Notes: generated from the letters alone by a model not told the origin. Shown: positions 12,501-24,156, numbered from the stretch's first letter. The stretch is 64,000 nucleotides of DNA from Enoplolaimus lenunculus (GCA_030248215.1 JASANG010002657.1:51009-115008), one strand, 5' to 3'. Numbers and translations are program-made.

Positions 12501-15500
12501 AGCAAAGGCATTAATTTAACCAAGCCGACTTAACCTGGACCTAATCTATAAAGCCTAAGCTCAATGTCCGTTTTCTCATTTGTATGCACCACCCGTGGCA
12601 AGTTGATGTTAATCAGTTTGTAGCAGATGAATTTGGAATTACTAGTATTATTACCAACTTGTCACAGGGGGTCTACAAACATATGAAAATATAGGCCATA
12701 AGATAAGTATAAGCCTAGCCGAAGCGTAAATTAAAGCATAAACCACCTATGCTTAATTGGATTTACCAGTCATACCGTCAGAGGTTCTAAGTCTAAAATT
12801 TAGACCAATCTCAAAGTTTATATTGTAACTCGTGTTTGCGTCCATTGTTGGCTCCAGCAGCCTACCTGCGGAACTATTCAGCGTTTGTTTCCGGCGGGCC
12901 TTTTTCCCATTTGAAATATAATTTTAAAAATGTAGAATTTCATGGCTTAATCTCTGCGTCCATGTTTGACGATAATCCGTACCCTAACAGGCCTAACCGC
13001 AAGCCTAAATCCAACCGACTTTACCTATTCCTCGATCTCCTAGCTTACCTGTTCCACCGCCATCAAGTGTTTCTTCCGTGTTCGCCTTCTTGCCATCCGC
13101 CACCGCATCCAACCGGAACTTTCCGAACCTTTGATCCGGTTTCAGCTCAGGCATCACAATTGCCGTGTACAATATCGCGATAAGAGACATTCCGACCGGG
13201 AACACCAACGTGATTGCAATTGAAAATCGTTTAAGTAACGCTTTGGTCACTGCGCCTGCGATAAAGATTGCCAGATACTGGCAACAAACCAACACCGTAA
13301 ACCGAATCATCGTGAAACGAGTGCGATTTTTGGTGATTGCATTCACATAGCCATACAGACCGTTACAATACAAGCCGAATAGTCCTAGAATATGGTATTT
13401 AAGAAACAGTCACACAGCAAGGATTTCAATTCGGCAAAGATATGTTTATATTGTTACACTGCATCGCCGTTAACACTATTAACTAAATTTAAACCTGCAT
13501 TTATATATTGCAGTTAGTTTAAGAAACCTGTTCAGAATCAGATGCTATGCGTTGCTAACAAAAATATAGGCAAAATATATTTGGTGGCGTGCGGTCGCCG
13601 ACGGCGATGTGCGGCGAGTATAGTGCAACCCTTTCTGGTTATTCAAACAACATTTTCCAAAATGACGTTTTCTTTCGAGAAACTCAAAACTGAATCGCTT
13701 GTGTAATGAAACGTTTTGTAGTAATCACTTTTAACCCCTTCTCACACTGAGTTGCCTATAGGTAACATAGCGCAGCGTATATACGTTAAATAAAATATAT
13801 CGCACCGTGTTTAACAATTGCAACACGTATACATAGTACTAAATCACCACAAGTCGTGAGAGCCCCCTCGGGCTCGAACGTCAAGCTCCTATAGCTCAGT
13901 GGTGATGGTATACGCCTCCCACTCCAGTCACTGGAGTTCGAATCCTAGCATAAACGTAGGTCTATGGGGAAATAGAAATGTTCATGTGAGAAACGGTTAC
14001 GCATATACAGTGCTGTGCTTACGGTTAACTGCCCCCGACCAAAGGCAGGGCCCTTTAAGAGTGACGAGTCAATCGACCTTACAAGTGAATTGAGCAAAAA
14101 ATGCACACAAATGAAACTTTGGTTGGCTTGGACTTTGTGCAGAATTCGATGCTTAGAATTGAACTAAGATCTATACATGAACTTCAAATTAAAAATGCAT
14201 CGGCCAATTTATTAAAACCTATGCGATTAAGGCGCATATTCTATATTCAGCCTTCTCAAAATCATCTATTTTTAGTTCTTGTAAAGCTTTTAAAATTTAA
14301 TTTTTTTCCAGCGCCAAGCCGTTTATAAACACGGCCTGCGACCGGTGAGTTGGGGTGCTAAGCACATCCCTGAGTTAGACGTGTCTTCCAAACAGAAAAC
14401 ACATGCCGCAAGCCATTTAGCTATAACAGGACTGAGTGAATTTCTCGTAAAATATTAACTTGCGTTAATAACGTCTGCAATACTTGTATAGCACTGGTGT
14501 CGGATCGAAACAAGTAAAGTAACAGTCTATTTTACCATCATTTGTCTAGCAAAATACCCTATACGCTTTCAATCAATAATTACATACCAAACTTGCCCGG
14601 ATATCCTTGCGCACGTTTATATGTTTAAATCCGCTGACAAAGTAAGGTTAAGTATAGTACATATTATTTCAACGACAATAATATATACAATTTTTAGCAC
14701 TCAACATATTTGTCAATCGCCTATCTTACACCTATTTAGCTAACGACATAATGTTCGGTTCACGTACCAATTGTTCGCTTGGTACCTATTTTATCAAGAT
14801 AAAGTTACACTTTAAATTTCAAACCGCTTTCAAGATTGACAAAATTCACCTAATTCACAACCAGATTAAACCTACCGGTACATCCGCCGACAAAATAAAT
14901 TACTATTGTGACTTGAATTGGCATTTGTGTAGCCCAATGCGATTCACATATCATGCCAACAATAATCACAATATACCCCATCATTGGAACAATAATTGTT
15001 GGTTTCACTCGATGATACTTATCCGCCCACGCTGACCAAATTAGTACTGCAGGAATTGCAGGCAGCAGCGATGCTAAATTGGTATAAGTTGACCATAGCG
15101 AAGCGTCACTTTGAACTACTTTTGTAACGTGTTTGGGATACGAATGGACCTTATCGCATGTTAAGTTGCCAGCAGAAACCTGAAAATATCAGTCCAGTTG
15201 GATGAGCGAAAACTAAGCGGGTTTGATTCACAAATGAAGGTACAATTCACATGTGATGCGTCACAAAGCGCCACGCTTCTCATGAAAATGCACAAAATGG
15301 TGAGTCAAATTGACTCTCTCCGAAATAAGCTCTACGGAACTACACAAACTGAGTCAAATTCGACTCGGCCAGAGTTAATCGTCTGGCGGAGCTGAATTTG
15401 ACTGAGTTAGTGCAGTCCCGTAGAGCCTATTTCGGAGAGAGTTCATTTGACGCACCATTTTTTGCAGTGTATATGCGTCTTCTAATAAGTATGTAAACTT

Positions 15501-16093
15501 GAAGAAATACCGCATAATTACTTGACATATAATCGAAAGCCAACGGACCCGAACATATTTTCGGGTCCGTAGCCAAGAGGGGCAGGGGGCTCAGCATCTG
15601 AAAAAATTTGCCCCTCCTCCCTAGAAAACTTTCAAAGTTATCTGTGAGTCTACAAAAATACTTGTATGTCTCCCTCCTGAAAAATTTTCAGCCGCCGCCC
15701 TCTCGTAAAGTAAACCTTGCTACGGGCCTCTGCATATTCAGCCAAAAATGCATTACTTCCACCAGAATGCAGATATAAAATTCTAATGGGTGTCAAACTA
15801 CGTATAATTATTTTTTGTCGTCCCTCTTAAAACTTCAAAACCAGGGGCTTGCCTCCAATGTGTACACCCTTTCATTTAGCCGTTAGTCGACTTACCCATT
15901 CCGGAAACTGTGAGTAGCAAATTTTTTGGTAAAACACCGAAAGTTGAAGTGTAAGAAAAATGTTCAGTGCCGCTCCGTAAACAATTGCAATAGGTTCTAC
16001 TACAAATGTATACCGCAGCAAATAACTGACGTTTCGCCAAAAGCTATCATAAGGTAATTCGGGCAAATACGTTTTCCATCCCTGTTCAGGCAT
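9537..16093 (-). CDS. SLC46-family major facilitator transporter, complete, six exons
   Basis: Exons on the minus strand, in order: 16093-15896, 15179-14876, 13384-13049, 12281-11903, 10673-10433 and 9791-9537. All have GT-AG introns and consistent phases, giving 570 residues, longer than the usual 450-500 of SLC46. The start ATG has a good context (acaacaATGcc). The family includes the proton-coupled folate transporter and lysosomal carriers; substrates vary. Support is the hydrophobic segments of a 12-helix MFS protein. The first helix, near residues 31-55, contains VEPIAIVYGAALNIF. A loop after helix 2 reads WSAWADKYHRVKP, where SLC46 proteins have a DRxGRR-like loop. Helices 4-5 read GLFGLYCNGLYGYVNAIT, followed by RTRFTMIRFTVL, and helix 6 ends in VMPELKP. 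A long cytoplasmic loop is rich in Gly, Lys and Asp. NLTC in the exon 2 extracellular loop is a possible glycosylation site. The C-terminal 70 residues are polar. The substrate cannot be told. Confidence 0.88.
10772..11051. repeat. MITE with ~55-bp terminal inverted repeats, in SLC46 intron 4
   Basis: The left end reads aagcctattcatacgtcaag, then tttttactgcgagaacttgc and aacttgcac. The right end, reversed, reads aagccatattcatacgtgcc, then agtttttgctgcgagagctg and aaattgcac. The element is about 280 bp and non-coding. Flanks ttttA/tAgaa leave the target duplication unclear. Confidence 0.8.
11545..11793. repeat. MITE with TACACWCAAAA ends, in SLC46 intron 4
   Basis: Left end tacacacaaaaagtatttct; right end reversed tacactcaaaataatatttc. 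Internal short palindromes ttctgaatttattcagaa and atttctgttataacagaaat are present. About 249 bp, non-coding. Confidence 0.7.
11815..11895 (+). repeat. tRNA-like SINE fragment next to the SLC46 exon 4 donor
   Basis: It contains a B-box-like ggttcgaatcc (11,834-11,844) and the same downstream words (gaaatagaaaatattcatgtg) as the longer SINE at 13,885. The A-box half is degraded. It ends only a few bases from the splice donor at 11,901-11,902. Confidence 0.6.
13583..13631. repeat. Remnant of the GC-rich GGTTGCGCTATAC element
   Basis: A short GC-rich stretch (gcgtgcggtcgccgacggcg) ends in gagtatagtgcaaccc, the reverse of the terminal motif of the element at 48,295. Only one end is convincing. 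It lies in SLC46 intron 2. Confidence 0.5.
13885..14096 (+). repeat. tRNA-derived SINE (tRNA-Gly-like head), in SLC46 intron 2
   Basis: The first ~70 bases look like a tRNA: A box tagctcagtggt (13,892-13,903), an anticodon-like region gcctcccactcc recalling tRNA-Gly(CCC), and B box gagttcgaatcc (13,934-13,945). The acceptor stem does not pair well. A tRNA-unrelated body follows (gaaatagaaatgttcatgtg, gcccccgacc) and ends near an A-rich stretch (caaaaaatgc). The shared body with the fragment at 11,815 argues for a SINE rather than a lone tRNA gene. It lies antisense to the host gene. Confidence 0.75.
15289..15471. repeat. Foldback MITE, ~180 bp, in SLC46 intron 1
   Basis: Left arm: aaaatggtgagtcaaattga, ctctctccgaaat, ctctacgg, actgagtcaaattcgactc. 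The right arm is its imperfect reverse complement and ends gacgcaccattttttgcag. The arms take up almost the whole element. Confidence 0.8.
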
Positions 16094-18256
16094 TGTTGTG
16101 ATTTGAATTTATTTTTAGTTAAAAAATAAATGAAATGTTCACAATTAGCAGTTGTATATTTGATCGTTGTTTTATCACAAATCTATACAAATAGAAAGAT
16201 CACGTTACTAGTTATGCATCTGGTACCTATTTTACCACGTATCTAAATTCTCATAACTTTATGTTGTTGTCATTTGTGCACCTGGTGCTTGATTTGTCAC
16301 CAAAATGCATGCATAGGTCAATCGGTCTATGTTATTTACAGGGGCCCATAACATGGGCCGATCAATCCATCTGGGAGGCAATTCAAGCAGATACAAGCCA
16401 GTAATTTATACCAACATAAGAATGGCGATTATGCACAAATGGTAACGTGAACCCTACCGATAAAGAAATTGCGAAATTAGCGATCAATCTTGAATATCTT
16501 TACTACATCGCTTAGGTATATCAATAAAGTAATGAAAGAAAGCTATTAAAATACACTATGTTTAGAGAAGAAATCATTTGCTAAATGAAATCTGATTGAA
16601 AATACTAAACGCAGTTGGTGCAACTTTCCTAAATGCGATGTGGTTGTCGTTTGTTTAACATATTTGTTATATTACAGCGAGACTAAAGCCTGTTGAAACA
16701 GTCGCAAAGGCCATATTGCACAAAGACCGAATATATTTTGTATAATAGAAACTGTTGAAATAGAGACGTCTTAAAGGTTTCATTCTGTATGCGTATAGAA
16801 TTGCGTCAATGTTGAACTTGTCTATATAAATATTCTACGCTAAAACGGTGCACAAAATACGTATGTGGGACGTTCCAGCTTTAATAATATAGATAGACGT
16901 AAGTTTTTGTATGAAACTTTGTTTTCAGACTGAACCTCGATCTAAGAAAAATTGCGGCTTGCATCATGCTTCTTGGAAGGAGCCTTTTCGGCACTAGCGG
17001 ATCCAGCGGGGGCGAGGTGTACACACCTCCCCCATCAAAATTTTGTTTGTGATAAAGTGGTAAGGTTCCTAACTTACAATTTTCCCCAAATTGGTAAAAA
17101 AGCAAGGTCCGTAATTTTTCCCCCAGAAAGTTTTGTGTGATAAAATGATATGGTCTTTAACTTACAATTTCTTTCATCAAAAATTTTTCGGTAACAAAAT
17201 AATAAAGGGTCGTCTATCTTACAATTTTTGCGTTTCATAACGATTGCTACCCCGCCTCCATCAGAAATTCCTGGGTCTGTCGCTGCTCTTCGGGCACCGG
17301 GCGCCCACGAACTGCACCGGACGCTGCCGGACAGCATTTAAATCGTCTCAAAAATAAATAAACAAAATTATGCTTATATAATATAAAAAAACTTCAATAT
17401 TTAGCGAGCGCTATGCTTTATTGACATTTAACTAGTAAGCAAACTTTCACTTACTGGCGTTTAGAGATAACAAAACAAGCATAACGCGCAGGGTGGTATG
17501 CGTTATTGAACTGTGTTTTAATTGTTTATTTTTTGTTTTACTATAGAAATGTTGATTTATGAGTTTATGAGCTTTTAACTTGTTTGCACGGCAAAACCTT
17601 CTACGGATGAGGTCCAACCTTTGATAGCACTAAAACCGTTCAAACCATAAAAACATCGCTGGCTTAGAAACCAGTTGGTTGAAATTGTGTTTGGTGCCAA
17701 ATGTAATCAGAATTAGAAAGAATTGGACTGGCCATTCAGCTTAAAAGGCAAAAATGCCGCGTTTCCAGTTTGAATTTGTGACGCTAACAATATGGAAAAT
17801 TTAGGTTGCGTCATTATTTTTCAAAATGTGCCAGTCGTATATCGAATTTACATAAAATGCGCAAGCCGACTTTTAGTGCCAGTCCGGCTGCGAATATTTT
17901 TTCCGCTAATTAACGGTTTTTTGCGAGGTCGGGTTTTAATTCTTTACTTTATTTTGAGCCAGTTTTGTATACAGGTTCAACCAAATTGCGAGCGTGTTAA
18001 GCATTAATGCGCACTGTTATGACTTCAGTATGTAGTTCGGGCTCGTAGCCAAAGAGCTACGCGATAAACAAGTGCACAAATTTTATTGAAAACAATTTTA
18101 ACTATTTTTAAAATAACCTCAAATTTGCAATTGATTCCGATATGTCGCACAGCGTTTTTGATTAGTGTTTTAGGAGTTATTATTGTTAAAACTGAGAATT
18201 CACACAAAACTTGCAACTGTTAATATAAAATTGAATTTTAAAATTAAATTTGTTTA
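16094..18256. other. Upstream region shared by two divergent genes
   Basis: This ~2.2 kb lies between the start of the SLC46-like gene (minus) and the start of the DUF1445 gene (plus), so it must hold both promoters. I see no clear TATA box or binding motif. A degenerate tandem repeat fills about 16,975-17,340; the rest (including 17,600-18,250) shows no exon that I can support. Confidence 0.6.
16975..17340. repeat. Degenerate tandem repeat, C-rich and TTACAATTTT units
   Basis: Three to four imperfect units share the order: short C run, ca.aaattttgt or similar, gtgataaaatg, ggt.c.taacttacaatttt. The unit is about 65-75 bp. No coding frame crosses it convincingly. Confidence 0.6.
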
Positions 18257-21200
18257 ATGTATTCTGACTTATCGCCGCCAGAAATACGCAGGCTTATCGG
18301 TGACGGTACCCTGAAGAATACGAGTACTGCCACGTTCTGTCCACGATTTCGGCAGGTAACAACGAATACAACTTTTGATTAGCTAAATGCCGAAAGGAGA
18401 AACCGCGAAAATAAGGGGTTCCAAAGCTGAGATATTAAGTGGATTTGTGTTGCGTTTTCACTAACTCGCGGAAAAAATTATAATTAAAGTGAACAATTTT
18501 AAAAAATTCAGACATAGAAACATACTTTTAAGGGGTTTTATCTTAGAAACGGAAATGTGAAAACAATTGAAAAGCTTTTAAATCGGCTTTTTTAAATTAT
18601 ATATGACCTACAGAGTAAACTCTAGAACTTTCGTTCCTTTTTTGCTTATATATGATCTAAATTTCAAATTACAATCTCGTAAATGGCACGAAAATGAAAA
18701 TTTGCAGAAGCAAAGGTGATTCAGCTGTGATTAGCTGTTATACAAACTCGCCCGGTTACGTTTTTTTAAATTTAAACAATTTCATAGTATTTGTTTTGGT
18801 ATACTCGCGTTCAGTGCCCGAATAGTCAAATATGTGTGCGGCAGGTGGTATGTATTTTAGCCCAAGTTGTAATTCAGTAAATTCTGAATTGGGCTAGTCC
18901 AAAGCGGAATGACGTCTTGGGCTAGCTCAAGGCAGAATCAAGAGAGATAAATCTGTGATTTCCTTATTGGATGCTTGATAGTCATAGTCCTGCTTGATTC
19001 CCCTTTGCTCAGTAAAACTAACTGTTAGCCAATTGGTGGCGATTATTTTGCAAAATCACAAAAAAGTATGCGCATCAACAAATCTTATTTGAGTACGGCA
19101 TTAAGATAGTAATCAATCACAAGGCATGCACTTGTCGCATAGAAAGAATCACGCCGCAGGCTCGCCAAAGTCGTAATTACGCCCTATACTAGCCCAAATC
19201 GGAATTGGGCTAAATTATGACTTGAGCGGCGACATATATGGCTTGTAACAATAACGGAAACGAATAGTGATCAAGCTAAGGGAAATGAAATAATGATATT
19301 TAAGACCAACAATTTTAAAATGTTTTATATTGCATTCCAATACCGTTTGCGGTATGTGAAAATTTGTCGGAGTTCAAAGATTTTATAAGAAAAGTAGCAG
19401 ATGCAACCAAACATGTTTAAGGTTTTGGATGAATTTTGTCATAACCGTTTCAAATCGATCCACCGATTCGTATGTGTTGGGAATGCTGAATGTTGTCTCA
19501 GTTAATACAACTATTAATACAACTAACTTTAACCTAATAAAAATAGTCAAATTTCAAGTATTGCTATGGTAGAAATAAACCCCCAGTTTTGCCGGAAACG
19601 GATATATCCGGTTTACACCCGGTGTAGCATTTATCGCAACTGGAAAGTGAGCGGTAGGCTATGTAAGTAACTGTAGATCCAGCGGGTCAATGTAAAGAAC
19701 AGGGGTGGAACTGTATTATAAGCATATTTCTAAGCATTAAGCCTAAGCATAAGCCTAAGCGTAACAATGAGCATATCCCTAAGCCTAAGTCTAAGTCAAA
19801 GCCTAAAAGCCAAGCAAAAAAATAGTCTAAAGCTTAAGCTTACGCTTTTCTAGTCCCACAGAAAAACGTTCCGCCCCTGATCTTTACATGGGCAAGCAGC
19901 GAAAGATGACGTTTGATACTTAGCACATTTTGAGTACTTGAATTATTATTTACGTAGATATCCATATAAACAAAACCACAGTTTGCTTATTTGAAAACTA
20001 ATCAGTAAACTTGTTATAGATGCTACACGCAACTGCGAATCTGCTACTAATTAACGCAAGGCACACGATTTAATTCATCTGAGTTTAAAATCTTATGGTG
20101 CTAAAAATCATCTTCTAACTTTTAATTTCAAATTTTTAGTTCAACATCGCAATCGTGCCGTTTCAATTTGCAAATGACTTTGCACAATTCTGCAGTTTGA
20201 ATCCTGGCCCACTTTCATACACATTTCGATCGGCGCGCGGTTGCACAGACTGCACACAAGGCGAAGGCGTCGCCCCAGTTCGCAAGTCGGCAAACATCAA
20301 AGAAAATGTGCCACGATATTGTGTATATGTTGATGGCATCTCAAAAACCAACGCCGATGACGTCATTGTTGACTTGAACTCATTTGATCTCAAGGATCAC
20401 GTAACGTTTTTTATTAATTGCAGCTTTGGAGTCGACGCGTATTTGGAAAGCAATGGTATTAAAGTGGCGAAAATTGGTTATCCTATGTATCGAACTAGTA
20501 TCAAGTGCGCTCCTGTTGGTCCGTTCACGGCAAATTTGGTTGTGCTAATGCGCTTGATTGAAAGGTTAGTCAAGTTCTTTAAAGCTTTAGAATATTCAGT
20601 AGAAGATGCAAGAAAATTTATAGCGTCACCAAATAAAATTATTCTTTTCGAGTTATTTTTATGCTTTGAGCAGCAAAGCTTTATACTAAACATTACGTTG
20701 AAATTTTACCGAGATTCGATGATGGCTTAAAAATATGCAAGTTATCTTATTTAACATAAGAAAATATACTAGCGCGTTTTTGTAATACTTCATTATATGT
20801 ACATGTTAGCGTGAGTAATTGTTGCTTGCATCGTAGCATATACTGTATTGACCCAAATAAGAAGGGAAACTGACGTTTTTATTTGGGTACCCCTGTTATT
20901 CGGTTACGGATTGCTATTTATTTTTAACCATATATTTGGTATTGCAATTCTCGGTTGAATTAAACGTTTATTTGTCTTGTATCAGAAGCTTCAAGTATGC
21001 TTTAAAGTTGCCAACTCAACTTATTTGGGCCTGAAGTTATTTACTTATGTACTACAATTAGGGGCAATTGACATTCATGGACTCTAATTAGGGTTTAGAA
21101 ACTCTATCCGCTTACAGACTATTAATGATAAAGACTCCTATTGACTGGGACTCAATACGGGTATTCTGCTCTATTATCCCTTTCTTATTATCACCCTCTT

Positions 21201-24156
21201 ATTCGGGTAACTACAGTACGGTAAACTTGTAAGCAGAGCGAGTTACTAACTTGAATCATACAACATGAGGAACTCTGAAGAATTTGCAAACTTTAGCTGT
21301 CCCAAGTATATAAAGGTGGAAGCAACGGGAAACGCAACGCTTATTCGGCATATATATTTATTCTTTTTCTCACAGCAAGTGCCCAGTGCAAATACTGTTC
21401 ACTTAAAGAGTAATTATTCACTCGTGCTCGAACCCGCTGTCAAACGTGGGCAAGGTGTGAGCACAGATTTATTAGAAATATTTTGGCAATCCTCTAGAAA
21501 ACATTCAATCTCGTTTATGAGTTTGTTATTCTAACACATATTTATTCTTTTTCTCACAGCAAGTGCCCAGTGCAAATACTGTTCACTTAAAGAGTAATTA
21601 TTCACTCGTGCTCGAACCCGCTGTCAAACGGAGCGAGGGTAACATAATATTAAATATAAATATTTTCCCATATATTAGAAAACATTCAATCTCGTTTATG
21701 AGTTTGTTATTCTAACACATGTCTGTCCTAAAATTTTTCTGGCCATCTAGCAAGTTGAGCTGGCGAGTCTTTTCTGTTATCACACTTGAGCCGGCGTTTT
21801 TTCATAAATGGTACGATGTAAAAAAATTTTTAAATATTTGAGCTTGTCATAACCACTCGTGATCATTTGAAACCAAATTTATTTTTTGAAGTATAATTTT
21901 TAAGGTTTTCAAGTTCCCCTTGAAAAAAAAGAACTGAGTGAAATGGGTAAACTTTTCGCAATCAGACGATTGATTGACGAATTACGGCAAGTAACTGATT
22001 TGGCGCTCTGCCAGCAATTTTGGATAATGCCAAGTCAATTTGACCGAAACTCGTTAGTCGATCGTTTGCTTGCACTTGAGGAACGTTTAACACCGTTCGA
22101 TGCAGTTCCCTAAGCTGCGCCGCTAAACTTCTTGACAAAAAATTTTTGGGGCCTTGAAAATATAGTTTTTAAAATGCCAAATTTGTGTGTTAAATAATTA
22201 AATGAGGTTCTGAGAAGCTCAAGTATGCAAAAACTTTTTAAATCAAATTATTTTTTGGCAAACAACCCCTGGGATGGGCAGGATACCGGAAAAGACATGA
22301 ACTAGTTATGAGTATCCTTGTGACAAAGGAGTATCCAGTGGGGCGTTAGTTATTAAACCGCCTTTTGCAATATTCTACTGTGGTTTTTAGACACGGTTTC
22401 ACTTTCCAACACAAAATCCGCCTTCGAAATTATGACCTATGTTACATGTAGGCCGGTCCCGTTTTTTGGTGGTACTGCAAAAAAGGGGGCTTAGATTTTA
22501 GACTATATTTTTGGCCTTGGCTTACTTAGGCTTAGGCTTAGTAATATGTTTAATCTACAGTCACAGCCCAAAAAGTATGATAAGCCAAAATTTTTATGGA
22601 ATGCAATCCTCTTTCTGAAGTACTGAATATGCGCACGGCCGTGATTAAGCTAAATATATCGACACTCTATCTAATTAACTTCAGATCCCAGCTATCTCAA
22701 GTCGCATCTCTCACCGCTGCTTTGAGCCATGCGCACGGCGGTCCAATTCATATAGGTGACCCTAAAATCAGGCTCGGCATCACCGATATTTGTAGACCAG
22801 ATTTCGGCAGTTCGATAACATTGCCAGATGACTGCAGCGATTTGGTCCCAGTGTTTTGGCCATGCAGTGTTACAGCAACCGACGCACTTCAAAACGGGTT
22901 TAAGCAATTGGCAACTGAGCCAAATGTAACCAGTGGAGGAAACGATTCGTGGGTAGCAGTGACACATTATCCTGGTCAAATGTTCGTTAGTGATTTGGAA
23001 TTTTTGGGCGATGAAAAATTAGAATTTAGAAAAAGTGAAAATTGTGTAGCAATTGAAATTGCTCAACAAATGTTTGCGATTATTTCAAACGCTGCATACG
23101 ATCAAGTCAGTCGTGTTATGAGCTTTGAGCTGGCAAGACTCAGTGTAAGTTGGAGCCGAAATATGATGTTTTTTGCAGATTCAACGCTTTGTGTATACTT
23201 TCAAAGCTTTCTGTTGACGTCTTGCACTATGTTATGAAAATTTAGAACAATTAAAGGTTATCCACTGCCATATATCAGCTTAAATGTTTCAATTGTATGG
23301 TATTAGTTCTAGTGTTGCTTACAGCTGAAAACAGAGTTTCACACGAGACTAGCGCATTGAGCATATTTTTTGTGTCTAGCAACGATCAAGGGTACAAGAT
23401 AACAACGGGCTTCTGAACACACTTCAGCGTACATTATAAAACAATTATGCAAAATACTGCAATTTTTTCAGAATCGCATTGTTACTGGTAGCTCTGTATG
23501 CAACATAATACTGCGTATTGCTTTATCAAGATGCATTGAAATTCATTATCGCCAGATTAACCCTGTAGCTGATCCAAATGATACTGAATCACGTTACGAT
23601 TTACTCAAAAACATCCTGAGCACATTTGGAAGCAGTGTAGTACTGTCTCCGGTAAGAATTCAAAAATAGAAATAAATATGAAACTTAAATGTTATGGAAT
23701 TAATCAAACTTAAAATATTTTGAGCAGGTTTTGAACAACTGTTTCAATACATGGGTGTAAATTTTCTTAATTTCAAAGTGATTTTAATGTCATTGTATCT
23801 ACGTTGTAGTCTTGGCACATCTTGCCCATCTTGGGGTTTATTTTTTAAATTAAATAACAACCTATGGCTTGTATTTTTCAGTCTAATTTTCCTGCCACAT
23901 TTTTCAGGATTTTGAAACGAAATCCAAGACACTAGTGAACGCATCATCTGTTGCTAAAATTGAAGGTGTTGATTTTTGTTTCAAATGTGAAAAATGTTTC
24001 ATTTTCATTGACAATCAAAACATTAATTTGTTTGACCAACAAGTGTTCTTGACAGCATTTACATATGCGTTATCGATTGTGTTCAATTGTAAACATTTCA
24101 ATTGGTATAAATCAAAAAGTATTGGTTCACAATATTCCAACGCGGGTACACATTGA
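18257..24156 (+). CDS. DUF1445 / D-glutamate-cyclase-like enzyme with novel C-terminus, five exons
   Basis: Exons: 18257-18355, 20140-20564, 22685-23144, 23472-23651 and 23908-24156. All have GT-AG introns and compatible phases, giving 470 residues. The first three exons make a DUF1445 (putative hydro-lyase) domain, the family of mitochondrial D-glutamate cyclase (DGLUCY) and bacterial YcsI. Visible matches: SPPEIRRLIGDG near the N-terminus; QFANDFAQFCSLNPGPL; the CSF core in FFINCSFGVDAYLESNGI; PMYRTSIKCAPVGPF; HGGPIHIGDP; VPVFWPCSVT; and THYPGQMFVSDL. The usual GPTAG segment before the second exon is changed to NTSTATFCPRFRQ. Mammalian DGLUCY continues into a DUF4392 domain. Here the last ~165 residues (from FLGDEKLEF to the end) are something I do not recognise, with four Cys close together (FCFKCEKCF). 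Enzyme activity is inferred from the family only. Introns 1 and 2 carry M1, M2 and F2 copies. Confidence 0.85.
19688..19892 (-). repeat. M2 TTAGGC-type element (reverse), in DUF1445-gene intron 1
   Basis: On the plus strand it starts caatgtaaagaacaggggtg, carries two arrays of cctaagc words split by gtaacaatgagcatatcc, and ends acagaaaaacgttccgcccc then tgatctttacatgggc. Both ends are present. Confidence 0.85.
20841..21218 (+). repeat. M1 element, full length, in DUF1445-gene intron 2
   Basis: Left end tactgtattgacccaaataa; right end reversed tactgtagttacccgaataa. The interior carries gttacggattgctattt, gaattaaacgtttatttg, and acaattaggggcaattgaca. Flanking TA on both sides fits a Tc1/mariner-type target. 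Confidence 0.85.
21355..21720. repeat. Tandem duplication, ~181-bp unit
   Basis: Two copies in a row share atttattctttttctcacag, caagtgcccagtgcaaatac, ttcactcgtgctcgaacccg, and gaaaacattcaatctcgttt. The period is about 181 bp. Copy 2 differs mainly in its middle. It lies in intron 2. Confidence 0.85.
21820..22310. repeat. F2 foldback element, decayed copy
   Basis: The two halves are imperfect reverse complements: gaactgagtgaaatgggtaa and cagacgattgattgacg on the left, gatcgtttgcttg and gaacgtttaacaccgttcga on the right. Outer pieces ctcgtgatcatttgaaacca and tgaggttctgagaagctcaa match the F2 copy at 24.5-25.5 kb. Confidence 0.65.
22455..22575 (+). repeat. M2 element fragment before exon 3 of the DUF1445 gene
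   Basis: Words ttttggtggtactgcaaaaa, ttagattttagactat, and gcttacttaggcttaggctt are followed by aatatgtttaatct. Ends are eroded. It lies about 110 bp upstream of the exon 3 acceptor. Confidence 0.6.

Noticed and set aside
13885-13956. A functional tRNA gene
   Set aside because: A and B boxes are present but the acceptor stem pairs poorly and the sequence continues into a body shared with another copy, so a SINE is the better call.
21376-21463. An extra exon of the DUF1445 gene after ttctcacag
   Set aside because: In the phase set by exon 2 it meets a stop within 10 codons, while exon 2 joins exon 3 directly with a continuous family match.
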